Assembly (NCBI RefSeq): GCF_023078375.1
Contig: NZ_CP095554.1
Location: 3,898,501-3,962,500 of the forward strand
Length of the DNA: 64,000 nucleotides
Origin: Roseomonas gilardii subsp. gilardii
GTDB lineage: Bacteria; Pseudomonadota; Alphaproteobacteria; Acetobacterales; Acetobacteraceae
Direction of reading: 5' to 3'
A program made the position numbers and the translations under genes. Below are positions 11,143-22,170 of the stretch, in pieces. The notes under the pieces were generated by a model. The model saw only the letters and a list, made by a program, of their open reading frames with translations, was not told the origin of the DNA and ran no database searches. Positions within the stretch are counted from its first letter, which is position 1; each line of letters starts with the position of its first letter.

Positions 11143-11631
11143 TCAACCCCCGCGCGCCATCCGGGCCGCCAGTTCCTGGCTCACGCTGGCCACCCCCTTC
11201 ACCAGGGGTGCGGGCCAGGGCGAGCCGCGCGGCGGCACCTGACGGTCGAGTTCGCCATCCCGGATCAGCAGCATCCAGAGCAGACCGTTCTTCGGCTCAT
11301 GCCCCAGGAACAGCCCGTTCCGCGCGCAGTCGCCGCCTTGACAGCCCCAGGCCCAGGCGAAGCCGTCCTCCGCATGGACATAGCTCCCCGGGGCCCTCAG
11401 ATGCTCGAAAATCACCTGCTGCCGGCCGCGCGCGACATTGCGCAGCATCGGCGCCGTGTCCTGCAGGGCACCGAGCTGCTGGATGGTGCGCCCCTCCAGT
11501 TCCGAGGCATCGGACACCACGGCATCATCCGCCCGGGCCTGGACAGGCAGGCAGAACAGGGCCAGCGCAAACAGCAACGGGGCGAGTGGTTGCCCACCCG
11601 CCCCGCGCCGAAACGATCCGATCAAACGCAT
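11143..11631 (-). CDS. exported protein, unknown
   Basis: A 162-residue protein with a clear secretion signal: basic start MRLIGSFRR, hydrophobic PLAPLLFALALFCLPV and an AxA cleavage site at QARA-DD. The mature part has a Trp/Cys segment AWAWGCQGGDCARN and a hydrophobic GLLWMLLIRDGE, probably a periplasmic fold of beta strands. I recognise no named family. It lies 11 bp downstream of rplQ on the same strand and so may be the last gene of the ribosomal transcript. The ATG at 11631 was chosen because a longer in-frame start would overlap rplQ. Confidence 0.7.
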   Translation of the reverse strand: MRLIGSFRRGAGGQPLAPLLFALALFCLPVQARADDAVVSDASELEGRTIQQLGALQDTAPMLRNVARGRQQVIFEHLRAPGSYVHAEDGFAWAWGCQGGDCARNGLFLGHEPKNGLLWMLLIRDGELDRQVPPRGSPWPAPLVKGVASVSQELAARMARGG

Positions 11632-11642
11632 CGTCCGATTGA

Positions 11643-12074
11643 TCAAGCCTGCGGCTGCTCGCCCTCGGCCTCGACGATCTCCGGCTTCGGGCCGCTGTCC
11701 AGGCCCTTGGCCGAGACATCGCGGTCCACCAGCTCGATCACCGCCATGTCGGCGGCATCGCCGTAGCGCACGCCGGCCTTCAGCACGCGGCAATAGCCGC
11801 CCTGGCGGGAGGCGTAGCGCTGCGCGATGGTCGTGAACAGCTTGTCCACCACCTTCTCGTCGCGGATCTGGGCCAGCGCCTGCCGGCGGGCCGAGAGGTC
11901 GCCGCGCTTGCCGAGCGTGATGATCCGCTCGACATAAGGCCGCAGCTCCTTGGCCTTGGGCAGGGTGGTCGTGATCTGCTCATGCTTGAGCAGCGAGGTC
12001 GCCATGTTCCGGAACATCGCGATCCGGTGGGAGGAAGTAACGTTCAGCTTCCGCCCGGACATCCCGTGACGCAT
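11643..12074 (-). CDS. rplQ: 50S ribosomal protein L17
   Basis: A 143-residue L17. It opens with the diagnostic [17 protein letters not shown] and contains [18 protein letters not shown]. Residues after about 118 are an acidic tail ([14 protein letters not shown]), longer than in gammaproteobacteria and usual for alphaproteobacteria. It is the last ribosomal gene of the alpha operon, 22 bp downstream of rpoA, and sits around the polypeptide exit tunnel in the large subunit. Confidence 0.96.
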   Translation of the reverse strand: MRHGMSGRKLNVTSSHRIAMFRNMATSLLKHEQITTTLPKAKELRPYVERIITLGKRGDLSARRQALAQIRDEKVVDKLFTTIAQRYASRQGGYCRVLKAGVRYGDAADMAVIELVDRDVSAKGLDSGPKPEIVEAEGEQPQA

Positions 12075-12096
12075 TTCAGTCTCCTAGGCCCCGGGT

Positions 12097-13113
12097 TCAG
12101 AAGGGCTCTTCGACCCGGCGAGCCAGGTCCTCGATGTTCTCAGGCGGCCAACCCGGCACGTTCATCCCGAGGCTGAGACCCATGGAGGCGAGAACCTCCT
12201 TGATCTCGTTCAGGGATTTGCGCCCGAAATTCGGGGTGCGCAGCATCTCCTGCTCGGACTTCTGCACGAGGTCGCCGATATAGACGATGTTGTCGTTCTT
12301 CAGGCAGTTCGCGCTGCGGACCGACAGCTCCAGCTCGTCGACCTTGCGAAGCAGGTTGCGGTTGAAGGGCAGATCGTCCTGCACCTCCTGCACCTTGGCC
12401 TCGCGCGGCTCGTCGAAGTTGATGAAGAGCTGCAGCTGGTCCTGCAGGATGCGGGCGGCGAGCGCCACCGCGTCATCCGGCGCGACCGTGCCGTCGGTCT
12501 CCACCGTGAGCACGAGCTTGTCGTAGTCCGTGCGCTGGCCGACGCGGGTCGGCTGCACCTGGAAGGCGACACGGCGGACGGGCGAATAGATCGCGTCCAC
12601 CGGGATCACGCCGATCTCCTGGTCCTCGGTGCGGTTCTCGGAGGCGGGGACATAGCCCTTGCCCGTCGAGACCGTGAGCTCCATGGAGAAGCGCGCCCCA
12701 TCGTCGAGCGTGCAGATCACCAGTTCCGGGTTGGCGACCTCGATGTCGCCGGACACCTGGATCTGGCCCGCCGTCACCTCGCCGGGGCCGGTGGCCTCCA
12801 GCGTCAGGCGCTTCGTGCCCTCGGAGGGCATGCGGATGGCCAGCTGCTTGATGTTCAGGATGATGTCGGTGACATCCTCCTGCACACCCTGCAGGCTGCT
12901 GAACTCGTGCAGCGCGCCCTCGATCTTCACGGCCGTGACGGCCGCGCCCTGGAGCGAGGACAGCAGAACCCGCCGCAGCGCGTTGCCCAGAGTCTGACCG
13001 AAGCCGCGCTCCAGCGGCTCGGCGACCACGGTGGCCACGCGCGCGGGGTCGGCGCCCGGATCGACGTCCAGGCGCTCGGGCTTGATCAGGGAACGCCAAT
13101 TGCGATCCAGCAC
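12097..13113 (-). CDS. rpoA: DNA-directed RNA polymerase alpha subunit
   Basis: A 338-residue alpha subunit. The N-terminal dimerisation and assembly domain (to about residue 235) has the typical [20 protein letters not shown]; the C-terminal domain (from about 250) has [18 protein letters not shown], the DNA- and activator-contacting surface. The start is a GTG at 13113 with AGGAGA nine bases upstream. It follows rpsK and precedes rplQ, the usual alpha operon order. Confidence 0.97.
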   Translation of the reverse strand: MLDRNWRSLIKPERLDVDPGADPARVATVVAEPLERGFGQTLGNALRRVLLSSLQGAAVTAVKIEGALHEFSSLQGVQEDVTDIILNIKQLAIRMPSEGTKRLTLEATGPGEVTAGQIQVSGDIEVANPELVICTLDDGARFSMELTVSTGKGYVPASENRTEDQEIGVIPVDAIYSPVRRVAFQVQPTRVGQRTDYDKLVLTVETDGTVAPDDAVALAARILQDQLQLFINFDEPREAKVQEVQDDLPFNRNLLRKVDELELSVRSANCLKNDNIVYIGDLVQKSEQEMLRTPNFGRKSLNEIKEVLASMGLSLGMNVPGWPPENIEDLARRVEEPF

Positions 13114-13141
13114 TTGGGTATCTCCTGCGACGTTTCCCCGA

Positions 13142-13540
13142 TCAGACGCGACGACGCTTGCGCGGACGGCAACCGTTGTGCGGGATCGGGGTCACGTCCT
13201 TGATGGCGGTGACATAGAAGCCGACGGCCTGGAGGGCACGCAGCGCGCTCTCGCGGCCCGAACCGGGACCGGAGACCATGATCTCCAGCGTCTCCATGCC
13301 GTGCTCGCGGGCCTTGCGGCCGGCATCCTCGGCCGCGACCTGCGCGGCATACGGGGTGGACTTCCGGCTGCCCTTGAAGCCCTGCGACCCGGAGGACGAC
13401 CAGGCGATGGCATTGCCCTGGCTGTCGGTGATCGTCACGATCGTGTTGTTGAAGGTCGCGAGCACATGCGCCACGCCCGTGGCGATGTTCTTGCGCTCCT
13501 TCTTGCGGGGGCGGGAGCCCGCCTGCGGCTGACGCGCCAT
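13142..13540 (-). CDS. rpsK: 30S ribosomal protein S11
   Basis: A 132-residue S11, starting with a basic arm and the conserved [18 protein letters not shown] and ending [18 protein letters not shown], the diagnostic tail that lines the small-subunit platform near the mRNA exit. It starts one base after the rpsM stop, so the two are tightly coupled. Confidence 0.97.
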   Translation of the reverse strand: MARQPQAGSRPRKKERKNIATGVAHVLATFNNTIVTITDSQGNAIAWSSSGSQGFKGSRKSTPYAAQVAAEDAGRKAREHGMETLEIMVSGPGSGRESALRALQAVGFYVTAIKDVTPIPHNGCRPRKRRRV

Positions 13541-13541
13541 C

Positions 13542-13919
13542 TTACTTCGTCACCTTCTTCTTGCCGGCGATCGCCACGGCCTTGCCCTTGCGGGTGCGGG
13601 CGTTGGTGTGGGTGCGCTGGCCGCGCACCGGCAGGCCACGGCGGTGACGCAGGCCGCGGTAGCAGGCCATGTCCATCAGCCGCTTGATGTTCATCGCCAC
13701 TTCGCGGCGGAGGTCACCCTCCACGCGGTAGTCGCGATCCAGCATCTCGCGGATCTTCAGGATCTCCTCGTCGGAGAGCTGGTTGACCCGGCGCTCCTCG
13801 GGGATGCCGAGCTTCTCGCAGATCTCAGCCGCGTTCTTCGGACCGATGCCATAGATGTAGCGCAGGGAAATCTGCACCCGCTTGTTGTCGGGGATGTTCA
13901 CGCCGGCGATACGCGCCAC
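13542..13919 (-). CDS. rpsM: 30S ribosomal protein S13
   Basis: A 125-residue S13 from a GTG start at 13919: [18 protein letters not shown] with helix-two-turn-helix and the C-terminal [16 protein letters not shown] that reaches the P site and contacts L5. The GTG is preceded by AGGAGAGCGAA; an in-frame ATG at 14030 would add 37 unrelated Arg-rich residues. No rpmJ separates it from adk-secY, so L36 must be encoded elsewhere. Confidence 0.96.
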   Translation of the reverse strand: MARIAGVNIPDNKRVQISLRYIYGIGPKNAAEICEKLGIPEERRVNQLSDEEILKIREMLDRDYRVEGDLRREVAMNIKRLMDMACYRGLRHRRGLPVRGQRTHTNARTRKGKAVAIAGKKKVTK

Positions 13920-14103
13920 GTTCGCTCTCCTGGAGCAACTGCTCCGATAGGGCCGGCGACGGCGGGCAGCCTGGGCCGGCGAGGTGATCATTGCCCGACT
14001 CCGGCGGCGGAACCGCCGAAGCACCGGCAAATGGCATGGGAAAACGCAGCGGGAGGGAGCCCGCCGCGAGGAAGGGGCGGGATAAACCTCCCCGCCCCTC
14101 AGG

Positions 14104-14754
14104 TCAAGCCCGACTCAACAGGGCTTCCAATTCACGGGTCACGTCGTCGATATCGGCCATGCCGTCCACCGACTTCAGCTTCCCCTGAGCCTGGTAGTAG
14201 GGCAGCAGCGGCTCGGTCTGCTTGCGATAGGCCTCCAGCCGCGCCGCCACCGTCTCGGCCTTGTCATCGGCCCGACGGACGAACTCCGTACCGCCGCAGA
14301 CATCGCAGACCCCGGCCTGGATCGTCGGCTTGAAGGTATCGTGATAGCCCGTGCCGCAGGCGGCGCAGGTGAAGCGGCCGGCGATACGCTCGACCAGCGC
14401 CGCCGGGTCCACCTTCAGCTCGATCACATGGTCGAGCGCCAGCCCCTTCTCCTTCAGCATCACGTCCAGCGCCTCGGCCTGGGGCACCGTCCGCGGGAAT
14501 CCGTCCAGGATGAAGCCCTTGGCGCAGTCCGGCCGGGCGACCCGCAGGGCGAGCATGGCGGTGATGATCGCGTCGGGCACCAGCCCGCCGCTCTCCATGA
14601 TCGCCTTGGCCTCGCGCCCGATCTCGGAGCCCGACTTGACCTCCGCCCGGAGCATGTCGCCGGTCGAGATCTGGGCGATCCCGAACTTCTCCTCCAGGCG
14701 CTTGGCCTGGGTTCCCTTTCCGGCCCCGGGAGGCCCCAGCAGGATCAGGTTCAA
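14104..14754 (-). CDS. adk: adenylate kinase
   Basis: A 216-residue enzyme interconverting ATP+AMP and 2 ADP. The P-loop is [10 protein letters not shown] (7-16), the AMP site has TGDMLRAEV and the LID has four cysteines (130, 133, 150 and 153; CAAC and CDVC), so it is the zinc-carrying type. The start is a TTG at 14754 overlapping the secY stop (TTGA), which implies coupled translation. The secY-adk order within the spc operon is standard. Confidence 0.95.
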   Translation of the reverse strand: MNLILLGPPGAGKGTQAKRLEEKFGIAQISTGDMLRAEVKSGSEIGREAKAIMESGGLVPDAIITAMLALRVARPDCAKGFILDGFPRTVPQAEALDVMLKEKGLALDHVIELKVDPAALVERIAGRFTCAACGTGYHDTFKPTIQAGVCDVCGGTEFVRRADDKAETVAARLEAYRKQTEPLLPYYQAQGKLKSVDGMADIDDVTRELEALLSRA

Positions 14755-16157
14755 CGACGTCTCCCAACACTCGGACGGTTACCGTTCGGCAGGGACCGGC
14801 TTCCCCCCGCCCCCGGCGCCCCCAGCCGGGCCTTGCGGATCAGGCCCTGGTACTGGTGCGCGAAGAGATGAGACTGCACCTGCGCCACCGTGTCCATCGT
14901 TACGGACACGATGATCAGCAGGGAAGTGCCGCCGAAATAGAAGGGCACGCCGTACTGGCTGATCAGGAATTCCGGGATGAGGCAGACGATGCAGAGATAG
15001 ATCGCCCCCACCAGCGTCAGCCGGGTCAGGACACGGTCGAAATAATCCGCCGTCGCCTGCCCCGGGCGGATGCCCGGCACGAAGCCGCCGTTCTTCTTCA
15101 GGTTCTCCGCCGTCTCCTGCGGGTTGAAGACCACCGCGGTGTAGAAGAAGGCGAAGAAGATGATCAGCGCGACATAGAGGCCCATATAGAGCGGCTGCCC
15201 ATGCGCCAGCCACTGCGCCGCCCGGCTCAGCCAGGTCTCCTCCCCCTGCCCGGCCCCCGCGAATCCGGCGAAGGTCGCCGGCAGCAGCAGCAGGGAGGAG
15301 GCGAAGATCGGCGGGATCACGCCGGCCGTGTTCAGCTTCAGCGGCAGATGGGTCGAATCGCCGCCGAACATCCGGTTCCCCACCTGGCGCTTGGGGTACT
15401 GCACCGGGATGCGCCGCTGCGCCCGCTCCATGAACACCACGAAGGCAATCACGGCGAGCGCGATCAGCAGGAAGAAGATGATGAAGGGCGTGGACAGCGC
15501 TCCGGTCCGGCCCAGCTCCAGGGTCGAGACGAAGGCATGCGGCAGGTTCGCCACGATCCCCGCGAAGATGATCAGGCTGATGCCGTTGCCGATGCCCCGG
15601 GCGGTGATCTGCTCACCCAGCCACATCAGGAACATCGTGCCGCCCACCAGGGTGATCACCGCGGAGAGCCGGAAGAAGGCACCTCCGGCATAGACGGGCG
15701 AGGCCCCCATGGCCCCCTGCATCCCCTCCAGTCCCACGGCGATGCCATAGGCCTGGAAGATCGCGATCACCACCGTCAGGTAGCGCGTGTACTGGTTGAG
15801 CTTCTTGCGCCCGCTCTCGCCCTCCTTCTTGAGGGTCTCCCAGGCCGGGATCGCCGCCGTCATCAACTGCACGATGATGGAGGCGGAGATATAGGGCATG
15901 ATGTTCAGCGCGAAGACCGTCATGCGCCCCAGCGCGCCGCCCGTGAACATGTCGAACATGCCCAGGACGCCACCGCCATGCTGGCGCAGGATATCCGCCA
16001 TCACCGACGCATCCACGCCGGGAACGGGGATATAGGTGCCGAGGCGATAGACGATCAGTGCCCCTAGTGTGAACCAGAGCCGCTTCTTCAGCTCGGTGGC
16101 GCGCGACAGCACCCCGAGGTTGAGATTGGCCGCGAGCTGCTCGGCGGCGGACGCCAT
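14751..16157 (-). CDS. secY: preprotein translocase subunit SecY
   Basis: A 468-residue channel subunit with ten membrane helices. The start [20 protein letters not shown] leads to TYIPVPGVD before the plug region, and the [20 protein letters not shown] segment covers helix 10. With SecE and SecG it forms the protein-conducting channel. The ATG at 16157 was chosen over 16220 because the extra 21 residues are Gly/Arg-rich and unlike any SecY. It lies downstream of rplO and overlaps adk. Confidence 0.96.
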   Translation of the reverse strand: MASAAEQLAANLNLGVLSRATELKKRLWFTLGALIVYRLGTYIPVPGVDASVMADILRQHGGGVLGMFDMFTGGALGRMTVFALNIMPYISASIIVQLMTAAIPAWETLKKEGESGRKKLNQYTRYLTVVIAIFQAYGIAVGLEGMQGAMGASPVYAGGAFFRLSAVITLVGGTMFLMWLGEQITARGIGNGISLIIFAGIVANLPHAFVSTLELGRTGALSTPFIIFFLLIALAVIAFVVFMERAQRRIPVQYPKRQVGNRMFGGDSTHLPLKLNTAGVIPPIFASSLLLLPATFAGFAGAGQGEETWLSRAAQWLAHGQPLYMGLYVALIIFFAFFYTAVVFNPQETAENLKKNGGFVPGIRPGQATADYFDRVLTRLTLVGAIYLCIVCLIPEFLISQYGVPFYFGGTSLLIIVSVTMDTVAQVQSHLFAHQYQGLIRKARLGAPGAGGSRSLPNGNRPSVGRRR

Positions 16158-16253
16158 GCGTACCCTCCATACGACTGCGGCGCCCGGGGGGAGGTCCCCC
16201 GCGCGCCGCAGCGAAGACATCAGCTGTCAGGTAGCCCCCCAGGGAGGCGAAGA

Positions 16254-16751
16254 TCAAGCGGCCGGAGCGTCTTCCGAAGCCTTCGGCGCGGTCACCGTCA
16301 CCTTGCCGCCCGCCGCCTCGACCGCCGCGATCGCGGCCTGCGAGGCACCGGCGACGGTGATGTTCACCGCGCGCTTGATCTCACCCTTGGCGAGCAGGCG
16401 GATACCGGCGCGCTTGCCGCTGACCCGCACCACGCCGGCTGCCTTCAGCATCGTCTCGTCCAGCGCCTGGTCGGCCGGCAGGCGGCCTTCCTCGATCGCC
16501 TTGTCGAGCAGGCCGATGTTCAGCGGCGCGTACTCGACGCGGAAGAGGTTCACGAAGCCCCGCTTCGGCAGGCGCCGGTAGATCGGGAGCTGACCGCCCT
16601 CGAACCCGTTCAGCGACACGCCGGTGCGGGCCTTCTGGCCCTTCACGCCGCGGCCGCCGGTCTTGCCCTTGCCGGAGCCGATGCCGCGGCCGATGCGCTT
16701 GAACTTCGGGCGGGCGCCCTCGTTGTCGCGCAGCTCGTTGAGCTTCACCAT
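16254..16751 (-). CDS. rplO: 50S ribosomal protein L15
   Basis: A 165-residue L15: glycine-rich N-terminus with [20 protein letters not shown] and [18 protein letters not shown], then the globular domain and an Ala-rich tail. It is followed after 96 bp by secY and lies directly behind rpmD (2-bp gap). Confidence 0.96.
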   Translation of the reverse strand: MVKLNELRDNEGARPKFKRIGRGIGSGKGKTGGRGVKGQKARTGVSLNGFEGGQLPIYRRLPKRGFVNLFRVEYAPLNIGLLDKAIEEGRLPADQALDETMLKAAGVVRVSGKRAGIRLLAKGEIKRAVNITVAGASQAAIAAVEAAGGKVTVTAPKASEDAPAA

Positions 16752-16753
16752 GA

Positions 16754-16945
16754 TCAGTCCTCCACCTTGATGAGGTGGGCGACCTTGCGGATCATCCCGC
16801 GCACGGCAGGGGTGTCCTCAAGCTCGCGGGTCCGGTGCATCTTGTTCAGCCCCAGCCCGATCAGCGTCTCGCGCTGGCCGGGCTTGCGGCCGATCGGCGA
16901 CCCGGTCTGGGTCACCTTCACGGTCTTCTTGGCAGTCTCAGACAC
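16754..16945 (-). CDS. rpmD: 50S ribosomal protein L30
   Basis: A 63-residue L30 with the conserved [20 protein letters not shown] and [17 protein letters not shown]. The start overlaps the end of rpsE by 8 bases, so ribosomes probably pass straight from one to the other. Confidence 0.95.
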   Translation of the reverse strand: MSETAKKTVKVTQTGSPIGRKPGQRETLIGLGLNKMHRTRELEDTPAVRGMIRKVAHLIKVED

Positions 16946-17579
16946 CGCCAGCCTCCTGAGCCGCCGGAGCGGCCTCGTCCTTGCGCGGGCCGATCAGGTC
17001 GGAGACCTTCTTGCCGCGCCGCGCCGCCACGGCACGCGGGGAGGTCACCTTCCCCAGCGCCGCGAAGGTCGCCTTGACCATGTTGTGCGGGTTCGTCGTG
17101 CCGGTGCACTTGGCGACCACGTCGCCCATGCCCAGCGTCTCGAACACGGCGCGCATCGGACCACCGGCGATGATGCCGGTGCCCGCCGGCGCCGCGCGCA
17201 GGATCACGCGACCCGCGCCGAACTCGCCGATCATGTCGTGGTGCAGGGTACGGCCCTCGCGCATCGGCACGCGGATCATCGTCCGCTTGGCGCGCTCGGT
17301 CGCCTTGCGGATCGCCTCCGGAACCTCGCGCGCCTTGCCGGCGCCCCAGCCCACGCGGCCCTTCTGGTCGCCCACCACCACGAGAGCGGCGAAGGAGAAG
17401 CGACGGCCACCCTTCACCACCTTCGCAACGCGGTTGATGGTCACCAGCTTGTCGCGGAGCTCATCACCCTCGCTGTGGGCCTGCTGCTGATTGCGGTCGT
17501 TGTCGCGACGGCGGCCGCGGCCACGGCGCTCGCCGTCACCACCCTCGCCACCGCCACCGGACCTCGGTGCATATGCCAT
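16938..17579 (-). CDS. rpsE: 30S ribosomal protein S5
   Basis: A 213-residue S5. A Gly/Arg/Asp-rich N-terminal stretch (about 40 residues) precedes the double-stranded-RNA-binding-like domain ([19 protein letters not shown]) and the ribosomal fold with [16 protein letters not shown]5 shapes decoding fidelity and the mRNA entry site. The N-terminal tail is longer than in E. coli, as is usual in alphaproteobacteria. Confidence 0.95.
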   Translation of the reverse strand: MAYAPRSGGGGEGGDGERRGRGRRRDNDRNQQQAHSEGDELRDKLVTINRVAKVVKGGRRFSFAALVVVGDQKGRVGWGAGKAREVPEAIRKATERAKRTMIRVPMREGRTLHHDMIGEFGAGRVILRAAPAGTGIIAGGPMRAVFETLGMGDVVAKCTGTTNPHNMVKATFAALGKVTSPRAVAARRGKKVSDLIGPRKDEAAPAAQEAGGV

Positions 17580-17593
17580 GCGTCAGACGCTCC

Positions 17594-17950
17594 TCAGAAC
17601 GACAGCCCGCCCTCGCGGGCGCCGTCCGCCAGGGCCTTGACCCTGCCATGGTAGAGATAGGGACCGCGGTCGAAGACCACCGCCGAGACACCGGCCGCGA
17701 TGGCGCGCTCGGCCACCAGCTTGCCGATGGCGGTCGCCGCATCGACATCCGCCCCTGTACGGGCGCGCAGGTCCTTCTCGAGCGTCGAGGCGGCCGCCAG
17801 GGTACGGCCCTCCTTGTCGTCGATCACCTGCGCATAGATGTGCCGGCCGGAGCGGTAGATCGACAGGCGCGGACGCCCACCGGCCTTCTGCCGCAGCTGG
17901 AAGCGGAGCCGGGAGCGGCGCCGCGTCTGGAGTGCGAGCTTGCGCATCAC
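17594..17950 (-). CDS. rplR: 50S ribosomal protein L18
   Basis: A 118-residue L18, the 5S-rRNA-binding protein of the central protuberance, with the conserved [18 protein letters not shown] and the ending [20 protein letters not shown]. The start overlaps the rplF stop by four bases (ATGA-type). Confidence 0.96.
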   Translation of the reverse strand: MMRKLALQTRRRSRLRFQLRQKAGGRPRLSIYRSGRHIYAQVIDDKEGRTLAAASTLEKDLRARTGADVDAATAIGKLVAERAIAAGVSAVVFDRGPYLYHGRVKALADGAREGGLSF

Positions 17951-18483
17951 TTCTTCTTACCCTCCTTCCGGAGGATGACCTCGTTGTCGTAGCGGACGCC
18001 CTTGCCCTTGTAGGGCTCGGGACCACGATAGGCGCGGATCTCGGCGGCCACCTGGCCGACCCGCTGCTTATCCGCACCCTCGACCTTGATCGCCGTGGGG
18101 CGCTCGGTCGTGATCTTGATCCCTTCCGGGATCGCGTAGCGGATCTCGTGGCTGTAGCCGAGGTTCAGCACCAGCTCCTTGCCCTGGACCGCCGCACGGT
18201 AACCCGTGCCGGTGATCTCCATGGACTTGGAGAAGCCGCTGGAGACGCCCGTCACCATGCCGTTGATCAGCGAACGTGTGGTGCCCCACAGCGTGCGCGA
18301 CCGCCGGTCCTCGCCCTTGGGCGAGACGGTGACGGAACCACCCTCGATCTTCACTTCCACCGCATCCGTGACGACCGGCAGGCGCAGCTCGCCGAGCTTG
18401 CCCTTGGCCACCACGACGCCGTCCTGCAGGGCGACGGTGACGCCGCTGGGAACGGTGACGGGATACTTGCCGACGCGTGACAT
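17947..18483 (-). CDS. rplF: 50S ribosomal protein L6
   Basis: A 178-residue L6 starting [17 protein letters not shown], with two similar alpha-beta domains and the C-terminal [20 protein letters not shown]. It contacts the sarcin-ricin region of 23S rRNA. A longer in-frame start (18549) was rejected because it would overlap rpsH and add residues unlike L6. Confidence 0.96.
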   Translation of the reverse strand: MSRVGKYPVTVPSGVTVALQDGVVVAKGKLGELRLPVVTDAVEVKIEGGSVTVSPKGEDRRSRTLWGTTRSLINGMVTGVSSGFSKSMEITGTGYRAAVQGKELVLNLGYSHEIRYAIPEGIKITTERPTAIKVEGADKQRVGQVAAEIRAYRGPEPYKGKGVRYDNEVILRKEGKKK

Positions 18484-18496
18484 GGGGTCGGCCTCC

Positions 18497-18895
18497 TCAG
18501 AACACGCGGCAGAGGACTTCGCCGCCAACATTGGCAGCGCGGGCCTCATTGTCGCTCATCACGCCGCGAGGCGTGGACAGGATGGAAACGCCGAAGCCGT
18601 TATAGACCTTCGGCAGCTCCTTGATCTTCGCGTAGACGCGGCGGCCCGGCTTGGACACCCGGTTGATCTCCTTGATCACCGGCTCGCCCTCCGAATACTT
18701 CAGCTCGATGTTGAGGATCTTCACGCCAGGGCGCACGTCCTCGGAGCTGTAGCCACGGATATAGCCTTCGCGCTTCAGGACATCCAGCACGTCGGCGCGC
18801 AGGCGCGACGCGGGAGACACGATGCGGCTCTGCCGCGCGCGCTGACCATTGCGGATGCGGGTGAGCATATCACCCAACGGATCGGACAGGGACAT
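18497..18895 (-). CDS. rpsH: 30S ribosomal protein S8
   Basis: A 132-residue S8: [20 protein letters not shown] at the start and the closing [21 protein letters not shown]8 binds helix 21 of 16S rRNA and in E. coli also represses the spc operon. Thirteen bp separate it from rpsN. Confidence 0.96.
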   Translation of the reverse strand: MSLSDPLGDMLTRIRNGQRARQSRIVSPASRLRADVLDVLKREGYIRGYSSEDVRPGVKILNIELKYSEGEPVIKEINRVSKPGRRVYAKIKELPKVYNGFGVSILSTPRGVMSDNEARAANVGGEVLCRVF

Positions 18896-18907
18896 CGATC
18901 CTCCGCC

Positions 18908-19213
18908 TTACCAGGAGGCCTTCACGAGCCCGGGGATCTGGCCAACGGAGGCCAGGTCACGGAGCGCGTTACGGCTCAGCTTGAACTTGCGGTAGTTCCC
19001 GCGGGGACGGCCGGTCAGCTCGCAGCGCAGGCGAACGCGCACCTTGGCGCCGTTGCGCGGCAACTGGGCGAGCTTGAGCGTGGCCTCGAAGCGCTCCTCG
19101 ACGGGCGCCTCGCGGTCCATCACCAGAGCCTTCAGCGCCGCACGCTTCTCCGCGTGCAGCGCCGAGAGCTTGGCGCGCCGGTTGTTCTTCTCGACAGCCG
19201 AAGTCTTGGCCAT
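18908..19213 (-). CDS. rpsN: 30S ribosomal protein S14, zinc-free type
   Basis: A 101-residue S14 of the long, cysteine-free form. The C-terminal half has [20 protein letters not shown] and [18 protein letters not shown], with the zinc CxxC pairs of the short form absent. It follows rplE after a 79-bp gap. Confidence 0.96.
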   Translation of the reverse strand: MAKTSAVEKNNRRAKLSALHAEKRAALKALVMDREAPVEERFEATLKLAQLPRNGAKVRVRLRCELTGRPRGNYRKFKLSRNALRDLASVGQIPGLVKASW

Positions 19214-19292
19214 GCGATCTTATCCTCCAGAACCTGGCCCCACCCGCTCCATGCCAACTGGGCAGGGAACGGGCCGGACCGGTTTTCCGAGA

Positions 19293-19856
19293 TTAATTGG
19301 CGAAAGGCAGCTCGAAGGCCTTGAGAAGGGCCTTGGCCTCCTTGTCCGTCTTTGCCGTGGTCACGAACTGGATGTCCATGCCACGCACCGCCTCGACCTT
19401 GTCGTAGGCGATTTCCGGGAAGATGATCTGCTCCTTCAGACCCATGGCGAAGTTGCCACGGCCGTCGAAGCCACGGTTGCCGGGCAGGCCGCGGAAGTCG
19501 CGGACGCGCGGCAGCGCGATCGTCACCAGACGGTCCAGGAACTCGTACATCCGGGCGCGGCGCAGCGTGACCTTGCAGCCGATCGCCTGCCCCTCACGGA
19601 TCTTGAAGCCCGCGATCGCCTTCTTGGCACGGGTCTTGACCGGCTTCTGGCCAGCGATGGCCATCAGGTCGGCCACGGCCGCGTCCAGCTTCTTGCTGTC
19701 GCCGGCCGCTTCGCCCACGCCCATGTTGATGACGATCTTGGAGAGCTTCGGCATCTCCATGACGTTCTGGTAGCCGAACTGCTCCTGCAGGGCCTTGCGC
19801 ACCACCTCGTTGTAGTGCCGCTGCAGGCGCGGCAGCTCCTTCTGAGTGTCGCTCAT
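19293..19856 (-). CDS. rplE: 50S ribosomal protein L5
   Basis: A 187-residue L5 with the conserved [20 protein letters not shown], the loop [20 protein letters not shown] and an [20 protein letters not shown] ending. It binds 5S rRNA and bridges to S13. The start overlaps the rplX stop by four bases. Confidence 0.96.
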   Translation of the reverse strand: MSDTQKELPRLQRHYNEVVRKALQEQFGYQNVMEMPKLSKIVINMGVGEAAGDSKKLDAAVADLMAIAGQKPVKTRAKKAIAGFKIREGQAIGCKVTLRRARMYEFLDRLVTIALPRVRDFRGLPGNRGFDGRGNFAMGLKEQIIFPEIAYDKVEAVRGMDIQFVTTAKTDKEAKALLKAFELPFAN

Positions 19857-20170
19857 GCGTCGAGCACCTCGCCGGAGGCCTTGGCCACCCGGACCTTCTT
19901 GCCGTCCACGTCCTTGAAGCCGACGCGGGTCGGCTTGTCGGACTTCGGATCGATCAGCGCCAGGTTGGAGAGGTGGATCGTCGCCTCCTTCTCCTGGATG
20001 CCACCCGGCTGGTTCATGCCCTGCGGCTTCAGGTGCCGCTTGACCATGTTCACGCCTTGGACGATCGCCCGGTTGTCCTCGGGAATCACGCGCAGCACCT
20101 CGCCGCGCTTGCCCTTGTCGGAACCGGTGATCACCTGGACGCGGTCACCCTTGCGGATCTTCGCGGCCAT
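19853..20170 (-). CDS. rplX: 50S ribosomal protein L24
   Basis: A 105-residue L24: KOW motif near the start ([20 protein letters not shown]) and [20 protein letters not shown]. It is an assembly-initiator protein of the large subunit. The start and the rplN stop share one base. Confidence 0.96.
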   Translation of the reverse strand: MAAKIRKGDRVQVITGSDKGKRGEVLRVIPEDNRAIVQGVNMVKRHLKPQGMNQPGGIQEKEATIHLSNLALIDPKSDKPTRVGFKDVDGKKVRVAKASGEVLDA

Positions 20171-20538
20171 TACAGCACCTCCGGAGCCAGGGAGATGATC
20201 TTCATGTACCGGCGGGCGCGCAGCTCGCGCACCACCGGGCCGAAGATACGGGTGCCGATCGGTTCGCCCTGCTTGTTGATCAGGACGGCCGCGTTGTTGT
20301 CGAAGCGGATGGCCGAGCCGTCGCCGCGCCGCACGGGATAAGCCGTGCGGACGATGACGGCGCGATGCACCTCGCCCTTCTTCACCTTGGCACGGGGAAT
20401 GGCGTCCTTCACGGACACCACGATGATATCACCGACAGAAGCCGTCTTGCGCTTGGAGCCGCCCAGCACCTTGATGCACTGGACCTTCCGCGCGCCGGAG
20501 TTGTCGGCGACGTCGAGGTTGGATTCAACCTGGATCAT
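20170..20538 (-). CDS. rplN: 50S ribosomal protein L14
   Basis: A 122-residue L14, first gene of the spc part of the cluster: [20 protein letters not shown] at the start and [20 protein letters not shown] near the end. It overlaps rpsQ by four bases, so the S10 and spc gene blocks run together without a promoter-sized gap. Confidence 0.97.
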   Translation of the reverse strand: MIQVESNLDVADNSGARKVQCIKVLGGSKRKTASVGDIIVVSVKDAIPRAKVKKGEVHRAVIVRTAYPVRRGDGSAIRFDNNAAVLINKQGEPIGTRIFGPVVRELRARRYMKIISLAPEVL

Positions 20539-20831
20539 GCCGCAGCCGTCTCCGCCGTCGGGGCAGCCTCGAAGCCGGCGGGACGGGCGACGTCCTCACC
20601 GTTGCGCGCGATCACCAGCCAGCTCTTCCGCTTGCTGATGGGGCGGCACTCCTCGATCCGCACGGTATCGCCTTCCTTGCACAGGTTGGCGTCGTCGTGC
20701 GCCGCATAGCGGCCCGAGCGCTTGATGAACTTCTTGTAGAGCGGATGCATGACACGACGTTCGACGAGGACGGTAACCGTCTTGTCGCCCTTGTCGCTCA
20801 CAACCCGCCCGGTGAGGACTCGCTTCGGCAT
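20535..20831 (-). CDS. rpsQ: 30S ribosomal protein S17
   Basis: A 98-residue S17 with the OB-fold signature [19 protein letters not shown] and [12 protein letters not shown]. An Ala-rich tail ([13 protein letters not shown]) extends the usual length by about 15 residues. Confidence 0.95.
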   Translation of the reverse strand: MPKRVLTGRVVSDKGDKTVTVLVERRVMHPLYKKFIKRSGRYAAHDDANLCKEGDTVRIEECRPISKRKSWLVIARNGEDVARPAGFEAAPTAETAAA

Positions 20832-20847
20832 CGCCGGGGTCTCCTCG

Positions 20848-21054
20848 TCAGGCCTTCTTTTCCGCCTGGGCCGACTGGCCCAGCACGGTCTTCACGCGGG
20901 CGATGTCTCGCCGCACCGCGCGAATACGCGAAACCGCCTCCAGTTGTCCAGTGGCACGTTGGAAGCGGAGGTTAAACTGCTCTTTCCGGAGATCGAGCAG
21001 CATCGCCTTCAGTTCGTCCGGGCTCTTGGCCCGGACATCTGCGATCTTGGTCAT
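20848..21054 (-). CDS. rpmC: 50S ribosomal protein L29
   Basis: A 68-residue L29: two long helices, with [20 protein letters not shown] and [16 protein letters not shown]. It lies near the exit tunnel and takes part in SRP and trigger-factor binding. I chose the ATG at 21054, four bases after the rplP stop; an earlier in-frame start would overlap rplP. Confidence 0.94.
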   Translation of the reverse strand: MTKIADVRAKSPDELKAMLLDLRKEQFNLRFQRATGQLEAVSRIRAVRRDIARVKTVLGQSAQAEKKA

Positions 21055-21058
21055 GTCT

Positions 21059-21478
21059 TTACGCCTCGGCGCCCAGACGCGCCACGAACTTCGTCTTGAT
21101 CGGCAGCTTCGCCGCGCCAAGGGTCAGCGCCTCGCGGGCCGTCTCCTGGCTGACGCCGTCGATCTCGAACATGATGCGGCCCGGCTTGATGCGGGCCACC
21201 CAGTACTCGGGCGCGCCCTTGCCGGAGCCCATGCGGACCTCGGCAGGCTTGGTCGAGACCGGAACATCCGGGAAGATCCGGATCCAGACGCGACCCTGGC
21301 GCTTCATGGCGCGGGTGATGGCGCGACGGGCCGCCTCGATCTGGCGGGCCGTCACTCGCTCCGGCTCCAGGGCCTTCAGGCCGAAGCCGCCGAAGGACAG
21401 GGTGAACCCGCCCTTCGCCAGGCCATGGATGCGGCCCTTATGGGCCTTGCGGAACTTCGTGCGCTTCGGTTGCAGCAT
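21059..21478 (-). CDS. rplP: 50S ribosomal protein L16
   Basis: A 139-residue L16: [20 protein letters not shown], then [20 protein letters not shown] and [19 protein letters not shown]. It lies at the A-site/peptidyl-transferase side of the large subunit. Confidence 0.97.
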   Translation of the reverse strand: MLQPKRTKFRKAHKGRIHGLAKGGFTLSFGGFGLKALEPERVTARQIEAARRAITRAMKRQGRVWIRIFPDVPVSTKPAEVRMGSGKGAPEYWVARIKPGRIMFEIDGVSQETAREALTLGAAKLPIKTKFVARLGAEA

Positions 21479-21491
21479 GATTCATCCCGCC

Positions 21492-22169
21492 TCAGCGCTG
21501 AGGCGCCTGCTCCGCGGCGCGCTTGTCCTGCGCCATCGGATCATGAGCCAGAATTTCACCCTTGAAGATCCAGACCTTGACACCGCAGGTGCCGTAGTTG
21601 GTCTTCGCCGTCGCCGTGCCGAAGTCGATATCGGCGCGGAGGGTATGCAGGGGCACGCGGCCCTCGCGGTACCACTCCATGCGCGCGATCTCGGCCCCGC
21701 CCAGGCGGCCACCGCAGTTGATGCGGATGCCGCCGGCGCCCAGGCGCATCGCGGACTGCACGGCGCGCTTCATGGCGCGCCGGAAGGCCACGCGGCGCTC
21801 CAGCTGCTGGGCGATGCTCTCGGCCACCAGGGTGGCGTCGATCTCGGGCTTGCGGATCTCCATGATGTTCAGGGAGACCTCGGCCCCGGCGAGCTTCGCC
21901 AGGTCCTTGCGCAGCACCTCGATGTCGGCGCCCTTCTTGCCGATCACCACGCCAGGGCGGGCGGCATGGATCGTGACGCGCGGCTTCTTGGCCGGGCGCT
22001 CGATCACGATGCGCGACACGCCAGCGCCCTTCAGGCGCTCCTTCAGCTTCGTGCGCAGCTTCAGGTCATCATGCAGCATCTTGGAATAGCCCGCGTCGGC
22101 GTACCAACGGCTATCCCAGGTGCGGTTGATGCCCAGCCGCAGCCCGATCGGGTTGACTTTGTGACCCAT
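21492..22169 (-). CDS. rpsC: 30S ribosomal protein S3
   Basis: A 225-residue S3: [20 protein letters not shown], a KH domain ([18 protein letters not shown]) and the C-terminal domain with GCRL-like Gly/Ile segments ([20 protein letters not shown]). It forms the mRNA entry channel with S4 and S5. The upstream in-frame start at 22283 would lie within rplV and was rejected. Confidence 0.96.
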   Translation of the reverse strand: MGHKVNPIGLRLGINRTWDSRWYADAGYSKMLHDDLKLRTKLKERLKGAGVSRIVIERPAKKPRVTIHAARPGVVIGKKGADIEVLRKDLAKLAGAEVSLNIMEIRKPEIDATLVAESIAQQLERRVAFRRAMKRAVQSAMRLGAGGIRINCGGRLGGAEIARMEWYREGRVPLHTLRADIDFGTATAKTNYGTCGVKVWIFKGEILAHDPMAQDKRAAEQAPQR

Positions 22170-22170
22170 G